Source: Bacillus sp. 2205SS5-2 (GTDB lineage Bacteria; Bacillota; Bacilli; Bacillales; Bacillaceae_K). From it: a DNA stretch of 64,000 bases. Positions 9,113 to 17,080 of this stretch are shown here, one piece after another; the stretch's first letter is position 1; each line of letters begins with the position of its first letter. The stretch is taken from the NCBI RefSeq assembly GCF_037024155.1, contig NZ_JAYKTS010000012.1, forward strand, positions 1 to 64,000. Reading direction: 5' to 3'. Made by a program: the position numbers and the translations under genes. The notes below the pieces were generated by a model. It was given only the letters and a program-made list of their open reading frames with translations. It did no database searches and had not been told where the DNA came from.

Positions 9113-9652
9113 TTGAATCAGCTTGAGCTTGTGAAAAAGTCCATCACGGGAGACGAGAAAGCATTTGAAATCCTTGTGAAAAATGAAAGTGAAAAACTAT
9201 ATAAAACAGCTTTTCTTTATGTAAGGAATAAGGAGGATGCGTTAGATGTATTGCAAGAAACCATCTATAAAGCATTTATATCGATTGCACAGCTCAAATA
9301 TCCAGAGTTCTTCTCAACTTGGTTAACGAAGATCCTCATTCGAACAGCCATTGATATGTTAGAAAAACAGAAAAAGCTGGTCTGTGATGAAAAGGTCATG
9401 CAGCATGCACCCGCGGCTAAAGCTCCTGACATTGACTCTAAGGTGGATCTAATTCGAGCGATTTCTACATTAAGTCAAGACTATCAAACCGTAATTATAT
9501 TATTTTACTACCATGATTACCCGATTCGTTTGATTGCTGAGGCGGTAAATAAACCAGAAAACACGGTAAAAACCTATTTACGCAGAGCAAAATTACAGTT
9601 GAAAGATCTTTTGGAAGGAGCGAACAATAGTGAAAAAAGCTTATTTTCATGA
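9113..9652 (+). CDS. ECF-type RNA polymerase sigma factor
   Basis: 179 residues from the TTG at 9113, seven bases after AAAGGAGG. The GTG at 9095 precedes that site and is unlikely. Region 2 reads LYKTAFLYVRNKEDALDVLQETIYKAF, shown here only as its family signature. Region 4 carries the helix-turn-helix around LIAEAVNKPENTVKTYLRRAK. The closest remembered relatives are SigV-like ECF factors. The gene overlaps the next, which encodes its predicted membrane anti-sigma factor. A TGAAAC (9062-9067) upstream looks like an ECF -35, but no CGTC-type -10 sits at the right distance, so autoregulation is uncertain. Confidence 0.9.
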   Translation: MNQLELVKKSITGDEKAFEILVKNESEKLYKTAFLYVRNKEDALDVLQETIYKAFISIAQLKYPEFFSTWLTKILIRTAIDMLEKQKKLVCDEKVMQHAPAAKAPDIDSKVDLIRAISTLSQDYQTVIILFYYHDYPIRLIAEAVNKPENTVKTYLRRAKLQLKDLLEGANNSEKSLFS

Positions 9653-11042
9653 TGAAATGAATGAAATTGATTTTCCGGAGCAAGAGGCATTTCAAGCTAT
9701 TAGCAAAGGGATTGAACAGGGAAAAAATGAAAAAAAGCCGAAGAAAAAACAGTCGATAAAAAAATATGCATGGATTACGTCTATTGCAGCCTCTGCTTTT
9801 TTAGTATCTGGACTATATTTCTCACCTGTTTCAAATGTCTTAGCATCAGTCCCATTTATTGGATCGATTTATGAGAAATTTAATCTTGAATTGGGTGCTG
9901 AATTATCCAATAGACAATTAGTTACGGCTTTGAATGAAACAGCTTCAAATAATGGTGTGGATATTACGATAATGGATGCTTATTATGAAGGGGATAAAGT
10001 GGGCCTTTCTTTTAATGTTGAAGGGGAAGATGTTACATTAGATTTTGATCGTGAGAGAGAGCCAGAAAGCGGCTACAGTTTCCATCTATTTGATGGGAAG
10101 GAACAGAAACAATGGTCAGGTGGTCATAGCCAGTTAGAACAAGAAGGGAACGGGTATATTGCAGCGATAGAATTGTCTAGCAGTGAGACTACTTTACCAG
10201 AAAGATTCACACTTCCAGTTACCTTTACCAGAATAACAGGCATTAAAGGGACCTGGCAGTTTGAGATTCCCCTTGAGCGTCTGCCATATGAAACGGTTCA
10301 GTTAAATTCAGAGAATGAGCTAGCCGGTGGATATTCATTAACTGTAAATACGTTATCTAAAGGACAGGCAACGACAGTCATAGACTACACAACATTCTAT
10401 CCAAATGATCTTAAATATGATCAAATTGATTTTAAAATCTATGATGATCGTAATAATGTTATAACGAAACACGCTGGAAATATTTTATCTAGTCAGGAAA
10501 ATGAAGTAGGTGTGATGAAAGAGAACCGCCTTACGATCAATCAAGAAGTAAATCAGGAGGTGGAATATTTAACCGTCTATCCTGAAATTAGACATACTGA
10601 GCAGCCGACGGTCCTGACATTAGACCAGGAAGGTGAGTTTTTAGTTAAAAGTAATCGATTTGATTATACAATTAAAGTAAACAAAGTGGAACAAGACAAG
10701 AATAAGGTCCGTATCGATTATCATATACAGGGTGTCAGTCCAGACAGAATTCGAGAGGATATTATCGAAAATTTTGCGGATCATATTTCGCTTATTCAAA
10801 CCGAGAATATCATATTCGATGAGGGTGGCGAATTGGATATGAATAAATCAATAAATGGTACAATTCGTAGTGATGAAACCGTTCGAATAGACAAAGAAAA
10901 TTGGCATTTTCAATCCGAATTTCCAGTTCAACTAGAGGACGAGGCTGACAGGGGAAACTATTCAATTATGGTTGGCTTTGGGACCTTAAGTTTGAATGAG
11001 CCTCCAAATAAACTAAAGCCGATAAAAATTAATATACAATAG
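9630..11042 (+). CDS. Membrane-anchored anti-sigma factor, DUF4179 type
   Basis: 470 residues. A cytoplasmic N-terminus of about 45 residues is rich in Lys/Glu. One membrane span follows at about residues 47-67 (WITSIAASAFLVSGLYF), then a large extracellular beta-rich region, typical of DUF4179/DUF5643 proteins. The GTG start follows GGAAGGAG and overlaps the sigma gene by 23 bases, so the two are translationally coupled. The protein is expected to hold the sigma factor at the membrane until an envelope signal releases it. The signal is not readable from sequence. Confidence 0.85.
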   Translation: MKKAYFHDEMNEIDFPEQEAFQAISKGIEQGKNEKKPKKKQSIKKYAWITSIAASAFLVSGLYFSPVSNVLASVPFIGSIYEKFNLELGAELSNRQLVTALNETASNNGVDITIMDAYYEGDKVGLSFNVEGEDVTLDFDREREPESGYSFHLFDGKEQKQWSGGHSQLEQEGNGYIAAIELSSSETTLPERFTLPVTFTRITGIKGTWQFEIPLERLPYETVQLNSENELAGGYSLTVNTLSKGQATTVIDYTTFYPNDLKYDQIDFKIYDDRNNVITKHAGNILSSQENEVGVMKENRLTINQEVNQEVEYLTVYPEIRHTEQPTVLTLDQEGEFLVKSNRFDYTIKVNKVEQDKNKVRIDYHIQGVSPDRIREDIIENFADHISLIQTENIIFDEGGELDMNKSINGTIRSDETVRIDKENWHFQSEFPVQLEDEADRGNYSIMVGFGTLSLNEPPNKLKPIKINIQ

Positions 11043-11043
11043 G

Positions 11044-11085
11044 AAAAAGCTAGAGCATGGAGATTTCTCCATGCTCTAGCTTTTT
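11044..11085. terminator. Bidirectional terminator
   Basis: A 20-bp perfect stem (AAAAAGCTAGAGCATGGAGA) with a TT loop serves both the anti-sigma gene and the convergent carbonic anhydrase. Confidence 0.9.
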
Positions 11086-11090
11086 CAGAA

Positions 11091-11666
11091 TTACTCTTTT
11101 GCTTGTACATTATAGCCATTTACGACAGTATCCAGTTTCCCCGTCCCAGGATCTATCACTAACCCATGAACTGGAACAGTGGATGTAAGCAAAGGATGGT
11201 TCCGTATCATCTCAACACTATGGACAACACTTTCTTCTACACTGGAAAAACCAGCAAGCCACCCCTCCAAATCGATGCCGGCATATTGTAATGTATCAAA
11301 CGTATCCTTGGAAATGCCTCTATTAGTCATCTTGCTCATAATACTTCCGCTTTCAAGACTGCTCATCCCGCAGTCATGATGACCAATTACAAGGATTTCA
11401 TCTGCTTGAAGCTCATAGACCGCAACTAATAGACTTCTCATAATACTTCCAAACGGATGATTCACAACCGCACCTGCATTTCGAACGATTTTGACATCGC
11501 CGTTTTTCATATTCATCGCACGTGTGACTAGTTCGACTAAGCGTGTATCCATGCAGGTTAAGATAACTAATTTTTTATCGGGGAATTTAGTAGTAATTAA
11601 AGATTCATATTTTTTTTCATCAACAAACATTTTATTATAATCAAGTATTTCAGATAAGATAGACAT
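11091..11666 (-). CDS. Beta-class carbonic anhydrase
   Basis: 191 residues, the usual size of the short beta class. Zinc ligands are Cys38, His96 and Cys99 (TCMDTR, then HHDCG), and the Asp40/Arg42 dyad is intact. It interconverts CO2 and bicarbonate in the cytoplasm. It resembles Bacillus YtiB-type enzymes. It starts at an ATG after a GAGG-type site (TATGAGGTGAAGCG) and stands alone, convergent with the anti-sigma gene. Confidence 0.9.
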   Translation of the reverse strand: MSILSEILDYNKMFVDEKKYESLITTKFPDKKLVILTCMDTRLVELVTRAMNMKNGDVKIVRNAGAVVNHPFGSIMRSLLVAVYELQADEILVIGHHDCGMSSLESGSIMSKMTNRGISKDTFDTLQYAGIDLEGWLAGFSSVEESVVHSVEMIRNHPLLTSTVPVHGLVIDPGTGKLDTVVNGYNVQAKE

Positions 11667-11937
11667 CGCTTCACCTCATAATTAAGTGTTTTTGGAATTA
11701 TTCCTACTATATATATATTACACACTCTTGCTGCAGTGTCCAAATTTAGATACCCGAAAATCACAAAAAATGTTCTTAAATACTATTCAAACGCTACCTG
11801 CAGAATTATCTTGATTAGGATAACTAGTAATTGTTGAGGTTGCATGAAATTCATTCAGTTGCCAGTACTAGCCTATTGACATCTAGTTAAGGTTTTTCTA
11901 GTATTAATACATGTGAAAAGAATACCCGCCTATTGAT

Positions 11938-11980
11938 GGGAGAGGTTCATAGCAATAACCCTCTATAAAAAACTATGAGT
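11938..11980 (+). promoter_or_regulatory. PreQ1-I riboswitch
   Basis: AGAGG (11941-11945) pairs with CCTCT as stem P1. The loop word TCATAG pairs with CTATGA (11973-11978) in the tail to form the H-type pseudoknot across an A-rich ATAAAAAA linker, which is the class I preQ1 layout. It lies about 75 bases upstream of queF and should switch off its expression when preQ1 is present. A hairpin CTGAAT/ATTCAG follows at 11981-11998. Confidence 0.9.
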
Positions 11981-12056
11981 CTGAATACATTGATTCAGCT
12001 TTAGTTAAGAGTAGTGAAACCGACCTGTCTTCTTAGGCTTCTTAGGAGGAAATGAC

Positions 12057-12554
12057 ATGAGTGGAAGAAAAGAAGAAGAATTAGATGGAGTTACATTACT
12101 AGGCAATCAAGGAACAAACTATTCATTTGAATATGCTCCAGAGGTTCTAGAATCATTTGATAATAAACATCCAAATCGCGATTATTTTGTTAAATTTAAT
12201 TGTCCGGAATTTACTTCTTTATGTCCGAAAACCAACCAACCTGATTTCGCGACGATTTATATTAGTTATATTCCTAATCAAAAAATGGTAGAAAGTAAAT
12301 CATTAAAGCTCTATTTATTTAGTTTTCGAAATCATGGCGATTTCCACGAGGATTGCATGAATATCATTATGAACGATTTGATTGAGCTAATGGACCCTCG
12401 CTATATTGAAGTGTGGGGGAAATTTACGCCGCGTGGTGGAATCTCGATCGATCCTTATACGAATTATGGAAAACCAGGCACGAAGTATGAAGAGATGGCA
12501 TCTTATCGCTTAATGAATCACGATTTATATCCTGAAACGATTGATAATCGATAA
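12057..12554 (+). CDS. queF: NADPH-dependent 7-cyano-7-deazaguanine reductase
   Basis: 165 residues, the unimodular short form. It reduces preQ0 to preQ1 in queuosine synthesis. The nucleophile Cys56 ([12 protein letters not shown]), the proton donor Asp63 and the QueF motif [15 protein letters not shown] are intact. The ATG follows TTAGGAGGAAATGAC. It stands alone here, without queC, queD or queE, and is controlled by the preQ1-I riboswitch just upstream. Confidence 0.96.
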   Translation: MSGRKEEELDGVTLLGNQGTNYSFEYAPEVLESFDNKHPNRDYFVKFNCPEFTSLCPKTNQPDFATIYISYIPNQKMVESKSLKLYLFSFRNHGDFHEDCMNIIMNDLIELMDPRYIEVWGKFTPRGGISIDPYTNYGKPGTKYEEMASYRLMNHDLYPETIDNR

Positions 12555-12567
12555 GGGAAACAAAAAA

Positions 12568-12602
12568 TCCCACTGTTGCGATTTGCGGCAATGGGACTTT
12601 TA
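12568..12602 (+). terminator. Rho-independent terminator
   Basis: A 12-bp stem (TCCCACTGTTGC, with G-U pairs) and a GATTT loop are followed by CTTTTAT. It ends queF. Confidence 0.7.
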
Positions 12603-12763
12603 TATGGGTTAATAACCAGATGATAGTGATGTCAGTTTTGCTAGTTTGGCTTGAGATATCTGTAAGAAAGGGTATGCAACCCCCATAACTTAAGTTGTAA
12701 AGGCGAATGCTATGGTAGATAGTGATTTAGCGAAGCGACTAAAAATAGGGGAGGCATAGTACA

Positions 12764-12874
12764 ATGGACATCGATCAAGTATTAGAGGACACTGTAGAAT
12801 TGGCACAAGAACCTTGGAAATGCCCTATACACTATATTGATATTGATCAATTATTGGACAATAAGGAGCATTAA
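12764..12874 (+). CDS. Possible 36-residue peptide upstream of the ABC-F attenuator
   Basis: The frame starts with ATG ten bases after AGGGGAGG and encodes an acidic peptide beginning MDIDQVLEDT and ending DQLLDNKEH. It has one Cys and no signal sequence. The reading frame and ribosome site are good, but it is too short to judge by composition. It lies just before the promoter of the ABC-F leader, so it could be an independent small protein. I do not recognise it. Confidence 0.4.
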   Translation: MDIDQVLEDTVELAQEPWKCPIHYIDIDQLLDNKEH

Positions 12875-12896
12875 GTAGAGAAAAATTCAAAAAAAC

Positions 12897-12926
12897 TTGC
12901 ACAAAGTTATTAGAAAATTATATAAT
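12897..12926 (+). promoter_or_regulatory. Sigma-A promoter of the ABC-F leader
   Basis: TTGCAC (-35) and a perfect TATAAT (-10) with an 18-base spacer lie 20 bases upstream of the leader ribosome site. Confidence 0.75.
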
Positions 12927-12962
12927 ATCCATATATTCTGTCGTTAAAGGAGGGGAAAAGAG

Positions 12963-13094
12963 ATGAAACATGTTGGACTACGCACACAATTCTTGGCATA
13001 CATCCATATTTGTCGTGCGATTTTTCATGTGAACATTGTTGAGGGGATGAGTCTGCCCTTTTTCAACAATTTCATAGTGAGACCAACCTGTTAG
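12963..13094 (+). CDS. Leader peptide (43 residues) of the ABC-F gene
   Basis: The ATG lies seven bases after AAAGGAGGGG, a near-perfect ribosome site. The peptide begins MKHVGLRTQF and ends IVRPTC. Inside the ORF, ATTGTTGA (13035-13042) and TCAACAAT (13063-13070) form a hairpin. The intrinsic terminator at 13126 lies just beyond the stop codon. This layout fits ribosome-stalling control of an antibiotic-response gene, as known for Bacillus vmlR and bmrCD. Mechanism inferred. Confidence 0.65.
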   Translation: MKHVGLRTQFLAYIHICRAIFHVNIVEGMSLPFFNNFIVRPTC

Positions 13095-13125
13095 AAACTC
13101 TCTTTACCCCCTTATATTCCTTATA

Positions 13126-13166
13126 AGAGTCACGGGAAAGTATTTCTTTCCTGTGGCTCTTTTTTA
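13126..13166 (+). terminator. Attenuator terminator ahead of the ABC-F gene
   Basis: A 15-bp stem (AGAGTCACGGGAAAG) closes on a five-base loop and runs into T6. It stands between the leader promoter and the ABC-F start codon, so it must be read through or disrupted for expression. Confidence 0.85.
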
Positions 13167-13285
13167 TTTAGGTGGTTTTGGGGCATCTTTTCTTACTATG
13201 TTCAACACATTTAAGGGCGGAAATGAGTGTTTATGACCATTTCAAGATGAGTTAATTACAAAGGATAAGAAAGGAAGAATTAACG

Positions 13286-15163
13286 ATGATACTATGTGGT
13301 GTGCATGCAATTAGTAAAATGTACGGAGGAAATATCCTCTTTGAAAATATATCTCTTGAAATTCATGAAGGAGACCGAATTGGTTTAGTAGGTAGAAACG
13401 GGACAGGTAAAACGACTTTATTCAAATTGATTGCTAAACAATATCATCCAGATATTGGATATATTTCCCTACAAAAAGGAGCACAAATTGGATATTTGGC
13501 TCAAATTCCAACCTATCCGACAAATATGACCGGACTAGAAGTTTTAGAAACCGCTTTTTCTGAGTTAAAGGAAATGGAACGACAAATGAAAGCTGTTGAA
13601 CAGGAAATGAGTAATAACCCTGAGAATATTGATCATATGCTGCAGAATTACGGTCAGATGCAAGAACAATATACGATTCGAGGTGGCTATGGAATCGAAG
13701 CTAGTATTGCAAGAGTAACGAATGGATTAAATATTCAGGACTTACTAGATAAGTCTTTTCATTCTTTAAGCGGGGGAGAGCAGACCAAAATTTGTTTAGC
13801 GTTAATACTCCTGAAAGAACCAGATCTTCTATTATTAGATGAGCCAACAAATCATTTAGATGTCCATGCTGTGGAGTGGCTCGAAGAATTTCTTCGTGAC
13901 TATAAAGGAACGGTGGTGTTGATATCCCATGATCGCTATTTTATTGATGAAGTAGCGACCAAAATAATGGATCTCGAAGACGGGGAAATTCATGTGTACC
14001 ATACAAATTACACAAAATATGTCCAAGAGAAAGAAGAAAAATTAATGCATGAATTTCATCATTATCAAGAACAGCAAAAGAAGATAAAAAAAATGAAGGA
14101 AACGATTAAGAAATTGCGGGAATGGGCTAGCCAAGCAAATCCACCGAGTGAAAAATTATTTCGTCGAGCCAAAAGTATGGAAAAGGCGTTAGAAAGAATG
14201 GAAAAACTAAAGAAGCCGATCATAGATGCTAAAAAAATCGATCTTAAATTTCAACAAAAAGACCGTAGCGGGAAAGATGTGGTCGTACTTGAAAACGTCG
14301 CAAAATCATTTGGAGACAGGCTCTTGTTTCATGAGGCGGATATGTTGGTTCAATATGGAGAACGGACCGCTATTGTTGGGGGAAATGGGTCTGGGAAATC
14401 GACGATCATTAAAATGCTTTTGGATGAAGAGCAGCCTACTACCGGTAAGGTGAGACTTGGAAGTAGCGTGAAGGTTGGCTATTTATCACAGCATTCTAAT
14501 TTTGATAGTGACAGGAAACTAATTGATGTGTTTCGAGAAGAAGTTCCCGTTACTGAAGGGGAAGCTAGACATATTTTAGCCCGCTTTTTATTTTATGGCC
14601 CGGCTGTTTTTCGAAAGGTATCGGGTTTAAGCGGGGGAGAGAAAATGAGATTACGTCTTGCCCAGCTGATGTATCAAGATCTGAACTTACTCCTTTTAGA
14701 TGAACCGACGAATCATCTTGATATTGAATCAAGAGAGGTATTAGAAGAAGCTCTTGAGAATTTTCCAGGAACTATTTTAGCTGTATCCCATGACCGCTAC
14801 TTCTTAAATAAACTGTTTCAGAGAACGTACTGGATTGAAGATCGAAAGCTGTACCAATTTGCTGGACCGTATTCTTGGGCAAGAACAAAGCTTGCTGTGG
14901 TTCGTCCTCGAGAAGAAGAATCCAAAGCAGTAAAACTGTCAGAAAGTACAGTCGTAAAGAGCGAGAATAAAGAAAAAACGTCAACGAAACAAATTGAAGA
15001 AATTGAACAAGAGCTGCTAGAGATGGAAACAGCGATTACACAATTAGAAAACCAAATGACCACTCTAACGGACGTCCAACTATTGCAATCGCTTCATGAA
15101 GAGAAACAGGAAAAAGAAAAGCATCGAGATGCACTTTATCAGCAGTGGGAACGATTACTGTAA
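13286..15163 (+). CDS. ABC-F family ATPase (ribosome-associated)
   Basis: 625 residues with two ATP-binding domains and no membrane span. Walker A motifs are GRNGTGKT and GGNGSGKS, signatures are LSGGEQTK and LSGGEKMR, and both Walker B segments end LLDEPTNHLD. The inter-domain linker (about residues 240-320) is long and basic, as in ribosome-acting ABC-F proteins. A C-terminal coiled coil occupies about 545-625. Size is close to YdiF/YfmR, but the attenuator upstream is typical of ABC-F antibiotic-resistance genes. The drug, if any, cannot be told. The start ATG follows AAGGAAG. Confidence 0.9.
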   Translation: MILCGVHAISKMYGGNILFENISLEIHEGDRIGLVGRNGTGKTTLFKLIAKQYHPDIGYISLQKGAQIGYLAQIPTYPTNMTGLEVLETAFSELKEMERQMKAVEQEMSNNPENIDHMLQNYGQMQEQYTIRGGYGIEASIARVTNGLNIQDLLDKSFHSLSGGEQTKICLALILLKEPDLLLLDEPTNHLDVHAVEWLEEFLRDYKGTVVLISHDRYFIDEVATKIMDLEDGEIHVYHTNYTKYVQEKEEKLMHEFHHYQEQQKKIKKMKETIKKLREWASQANPPSEKLFRRAKSMEKALERMEKLKKPIIDAKKIDLKFQQKDRSGKDVVVLENVAKSFGDRLLFHEADMLVQYGERTAIVGGNGSGKSTIIKMLLDEEQPTTGKVRLGSSVKVGYLSQHSNFDSDRKLIDVFREEVPVTEGEARHILARFLFYGPAVFRKVSGLSGGEKMRLRLAQLMYQDLNLLLLDEPTNHLDIESREVLEEALENFPGTILAVSHDRYFLNKLFQRTYWIEDRKLYQFAGPYSWARTKLAVVRPREEESKAVKLSESTVVKSENKEKTSTKQIEEIEQELLEMETAITQLENQMTTLTDVQLLQSLHEEKQEKEKHRDALYQQWERLL

Positions 15164-15199
15164 AAAGATTATCCTTTTACTAAGAGAATCTTTCATAAA

Positions 15200-15362
15200 G
15201 GCTGTTTTCGCAAAGATTGCGGTTTTTCGAATGAGCCCTCCTATTATGATGGGGATTGACTTCGGGCATCTTTTCGCAACTTTTTTAACACGAAATGAGG
15301 GAAGAATAGCGTGTTTCCATCCGTTTTCGTATGCTAGAACAACAAAGTATGCGAAAAGAGCC
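15200..15362 (+). repeat. Dispersed inverted-end repeat
   Basis: Starts GGCTGTTTTCGCAAAGATTG and ends AACAAAGTATGCGAAAAGAGCC. The core (TTGACTTCGGGCATCTTTTC) differs from subfamily A and resembles the copy at 27741. Confidence 0.78.
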
Positions 15363-15387
15363 TTCATAAAACTACAAACTTATCAGA

Positions 15388-15416
15388 AACGAGCTTATTC
15401 TAATAAGCTCGTTTTC
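15388..15416 (+). terminator. Rho-independent terminator
   Basis: A 12-bp perfect stem, AACGAGCTTATT, with a CT loop is followed by TTTTC. It ends the ABC-F transcript downstream of the repeat. Confidence 0.75.
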
Positions 15417-15566
15417 TACTGTTGACTAAAGGTATTTACCATTTGACGGGGAACGGATATCTATACAAAAAATGAAAATTGAGTGGAGTTTTTAAAAAGT
15501 TGTAAAATAGTGGATGGAATTCTGTATACTTGTAGTGAATACATAGGGAAAAAAGGAGTGGATAAG

Positions 15567-15611
15567 GTGAAAAATGTATTTGAACATTGGTACACGCACG
15601 GACAAGGCTAA
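15567..15611 (+). CDS. Possible 14-residue peptide
   Basis: GTG start six bases after AAAGGAGTG, encoding MKNVFEHWYTHGQG. A TTGTAA/TATACT promoter-like pair (15500-15530, 19-base spacer) lies upstream. A repeat fragment begins 13 bases after the stop. It may be a regulatory or leader peptide, or the start of a gene removed by the repeat. I do not recognise it. Confidence 0.35.
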   Translation: MKNVFEHWYTHGQG

Positions 15612-15624
15612 GAACTTTATCAAA

Positions 15625-15675
15625 GGCTCATTTCGTATAACTTGTGGCTATTTCATCATATTTTTGATTAAATCT
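15625..15675 (-). repeat. Partial dispersed repeat, subfamily B end
   Basis: GGCTCATTTCGTATAACTTG then GGCTATTTCATC and TTTTTGATTAAATC is the right terminus of subfamily B read in reverse. The rest is absent or highly decayed. Confidence 0.65.
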
Positions 15676-15777
15676 TTCCTGGGCTTGGGAGCTTCAATTC
15701 GACTTTGTGCACGAAGTCGTCTACGTCATAAATCATGAAAATCTGTATCGCCAAGAAGAAAATATTTTTTGAATTAG

Positions 15778-15803
15778 TGAATCTTTCTGTCTTCCTGTTC
15801 GTA
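15778..15803 (+). promoter_or_regulatory. Sigma-W-type promoter
   Basis: TGAATC, exactly 16 bases, then CGTA. The sigma-W consensus is TGAAAC-N16-CGTA. It lies 42 bases upstream of the pspA start, and flotillin/NfeD operons are known sigma-W targets. Confidence 0.75.
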
Positions 15804-15845
15804 AATAAAGTATCAAAATAAAGAGAATGAGAGAGGAGAATTACC

Positions 15846-16514
15846 TTGTTTGAATTATTTAAACGTGTCAAAACCGTTGTTAGTGCGGAGCTCCATTCAA
15901 TAATTGATAAAGCAGAAGATCCAGTCGTGATGATTGAGCAATATCTGCGCGAAATGAATCAGGAAATTGTCGAGGCAGAAAAAGCTACAGCAAAAATGAT
16001 GGCAGAAGAAAAATTATTGAGTCGGAAAATTGAAGAAGCTAAATTATTAACAGAAAAAAGAGAAAGTCAAGCAATTGAAGCCTTAAAAAGTAACCGTGAA
16101 GACTTAGCAAAGCGTGCACTTCAAGACAAAAAGCATGTGTTAGAAGAATTAGACCAGTTAATCTCTATTCATCAGAAAACAGCTCAACTCGTCGTCGATT
16201 TAAAAGATAAATTAAAAGTAATGAAAGCGGAATGGCGTGAACTGGAACTAAAACGAGACAGTTTGAAATCCAGAGCGCAAGCCGCTAAATCAAAAACAAG
16301 TATTAATCGTAGCTTATCGACCAGTAATACAATGAGTGCTAGAAAAGGATTTCAACGCATGGAAGAAAAAGTACTTCAATCCGAAGCACTTGCCGATACG
16401 ACAGAGGAACTGCAAACGATGAATAAGTCCTTAGAACAGGAATTAAAAGATTTAGGTGGCGAAAGTGAAATCGACATAGAGCTACAACGTTTAAAAGATC
16501 AATTAAATCAATAG
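15846..16514 (+). CDS. pspA: Phage-shock protein A / IM30 family protein
   Basis: 222 residues, almost entirely coiled coil, beginning with the amphipathic LFELFKRVKTVVSAEL-type helix and then the conserved DPVVMIEQYLREM. The family binds and stabilises stressed membranes and forms ESCRT-III-like assemblies. TTG start after GAGAGGAGAA. It is the first gene of pspA-nfeD-floT (19-base and 10-base gaps) behind a sigma-W-type promoter, a sensible envelope-stress operon. Confidence 0.93.
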   Translation: MFELFKRVKTVVSAELHSIIDKAEDPVVMIEQYLREMNQEIVEAEKATAKMMAEEKLLSRKIEEAKLLTEKRESQAIEALKSNREDLAKRALQDKKHVLEELDQLISIHQKTAQLVVDLKDKLKVMKAEWRELELKRDSLKSRAQAAKSKTSINRSLSTSNTMSARKGFQRMEEKVLQSEALADTTEELQTMNKSLEQELKDLGGESEIDIELQRLKDQLNQ

Positions 16515-16533
16515 CCATAAAGGGTGAGAATCA

Positions 16534-17070
16534 ATGGAGGTTTTCGGCACTTCATTACAATCTATATATTTAACAATCTTGATTATTTCAGGTAGTTTCA
16601 CACTACTTTATATTTTGTTTGGCGATATGTTAGATGGGATTTTCGGTACGTTTGATTTCTTAAACCCTACGCTGGTGTTATCCTTTCTAACATTTTTCTC
16701 GGCAAGTGGTTATTTATTTGAGTTGTTGACTAGTTTCAATAGCCTGATTATTATCGTTATTTCCCTGGCACTGGGTCTACTGTTTACTACGTTATTAAAT
16801 GTATTCATCTTAATTCCACTTTCTTCGGCAGAAGGATCGTTGGTTTACACCGAAGAGTCGTTGAAAGGAAGAGTCGGTAAGGTCATTATTTCAGTTCCAG
16901 AAGATGGATTTGGAGAAGTGATTTTAGATGGAGTCAGTGGGGTTATCTCAAAACCAGCCGCTAGTTTTGATAATGAAGGAATCCGTGAAGGTTCGAAAGT
17001 TTTAGTGATTGATATAAAAAAAGGTGTGCTTTATGTAGTACCACATGATACAGAACAATTATTAGGATAG
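16534..17070 (+). CDS. yuaF: NfeD-like membrane protein (YuaF type)
   Basis: 178 residues. Three membrane segments (about 10-30, 40-60 and 67-95) are followed by a C-terminal OB-fold domain with GRVGKVIISVPEDGFGEV. It belongs to the truncated NfeD class that partners flotillins and lacks the protease domain. It sits between pspA and floT, as its Bacillus homologue sits before floT. Confidence 0.9.
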   Translation: MEVFGTSLQSIYLTILIISGSFTLLYILFGDMLDGIFGTFDFLNPTLVLSFLTFFSASGYLFELLTSFNSLIIIVISLALGLLFTTLLNVFILIPLSSAEGSLVYTEESLKGRVGKVIISVPEDGFGEVILDGVSGVISKPAASFDNEGIREGSKVLVIDIKKGVLYVVPHDTEQLLG

Positions 17071-17080
17071 GGGAATTTAT

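Noticed and set aside
12763-13094. CRISPR or tRNA-like structure in the ABC-F leader
   Set aside because: The hairpins are explained by the leader ORF and attenuator; no repeat-spacer pattern or cloverleaf was seen here or elsewhere in the window.
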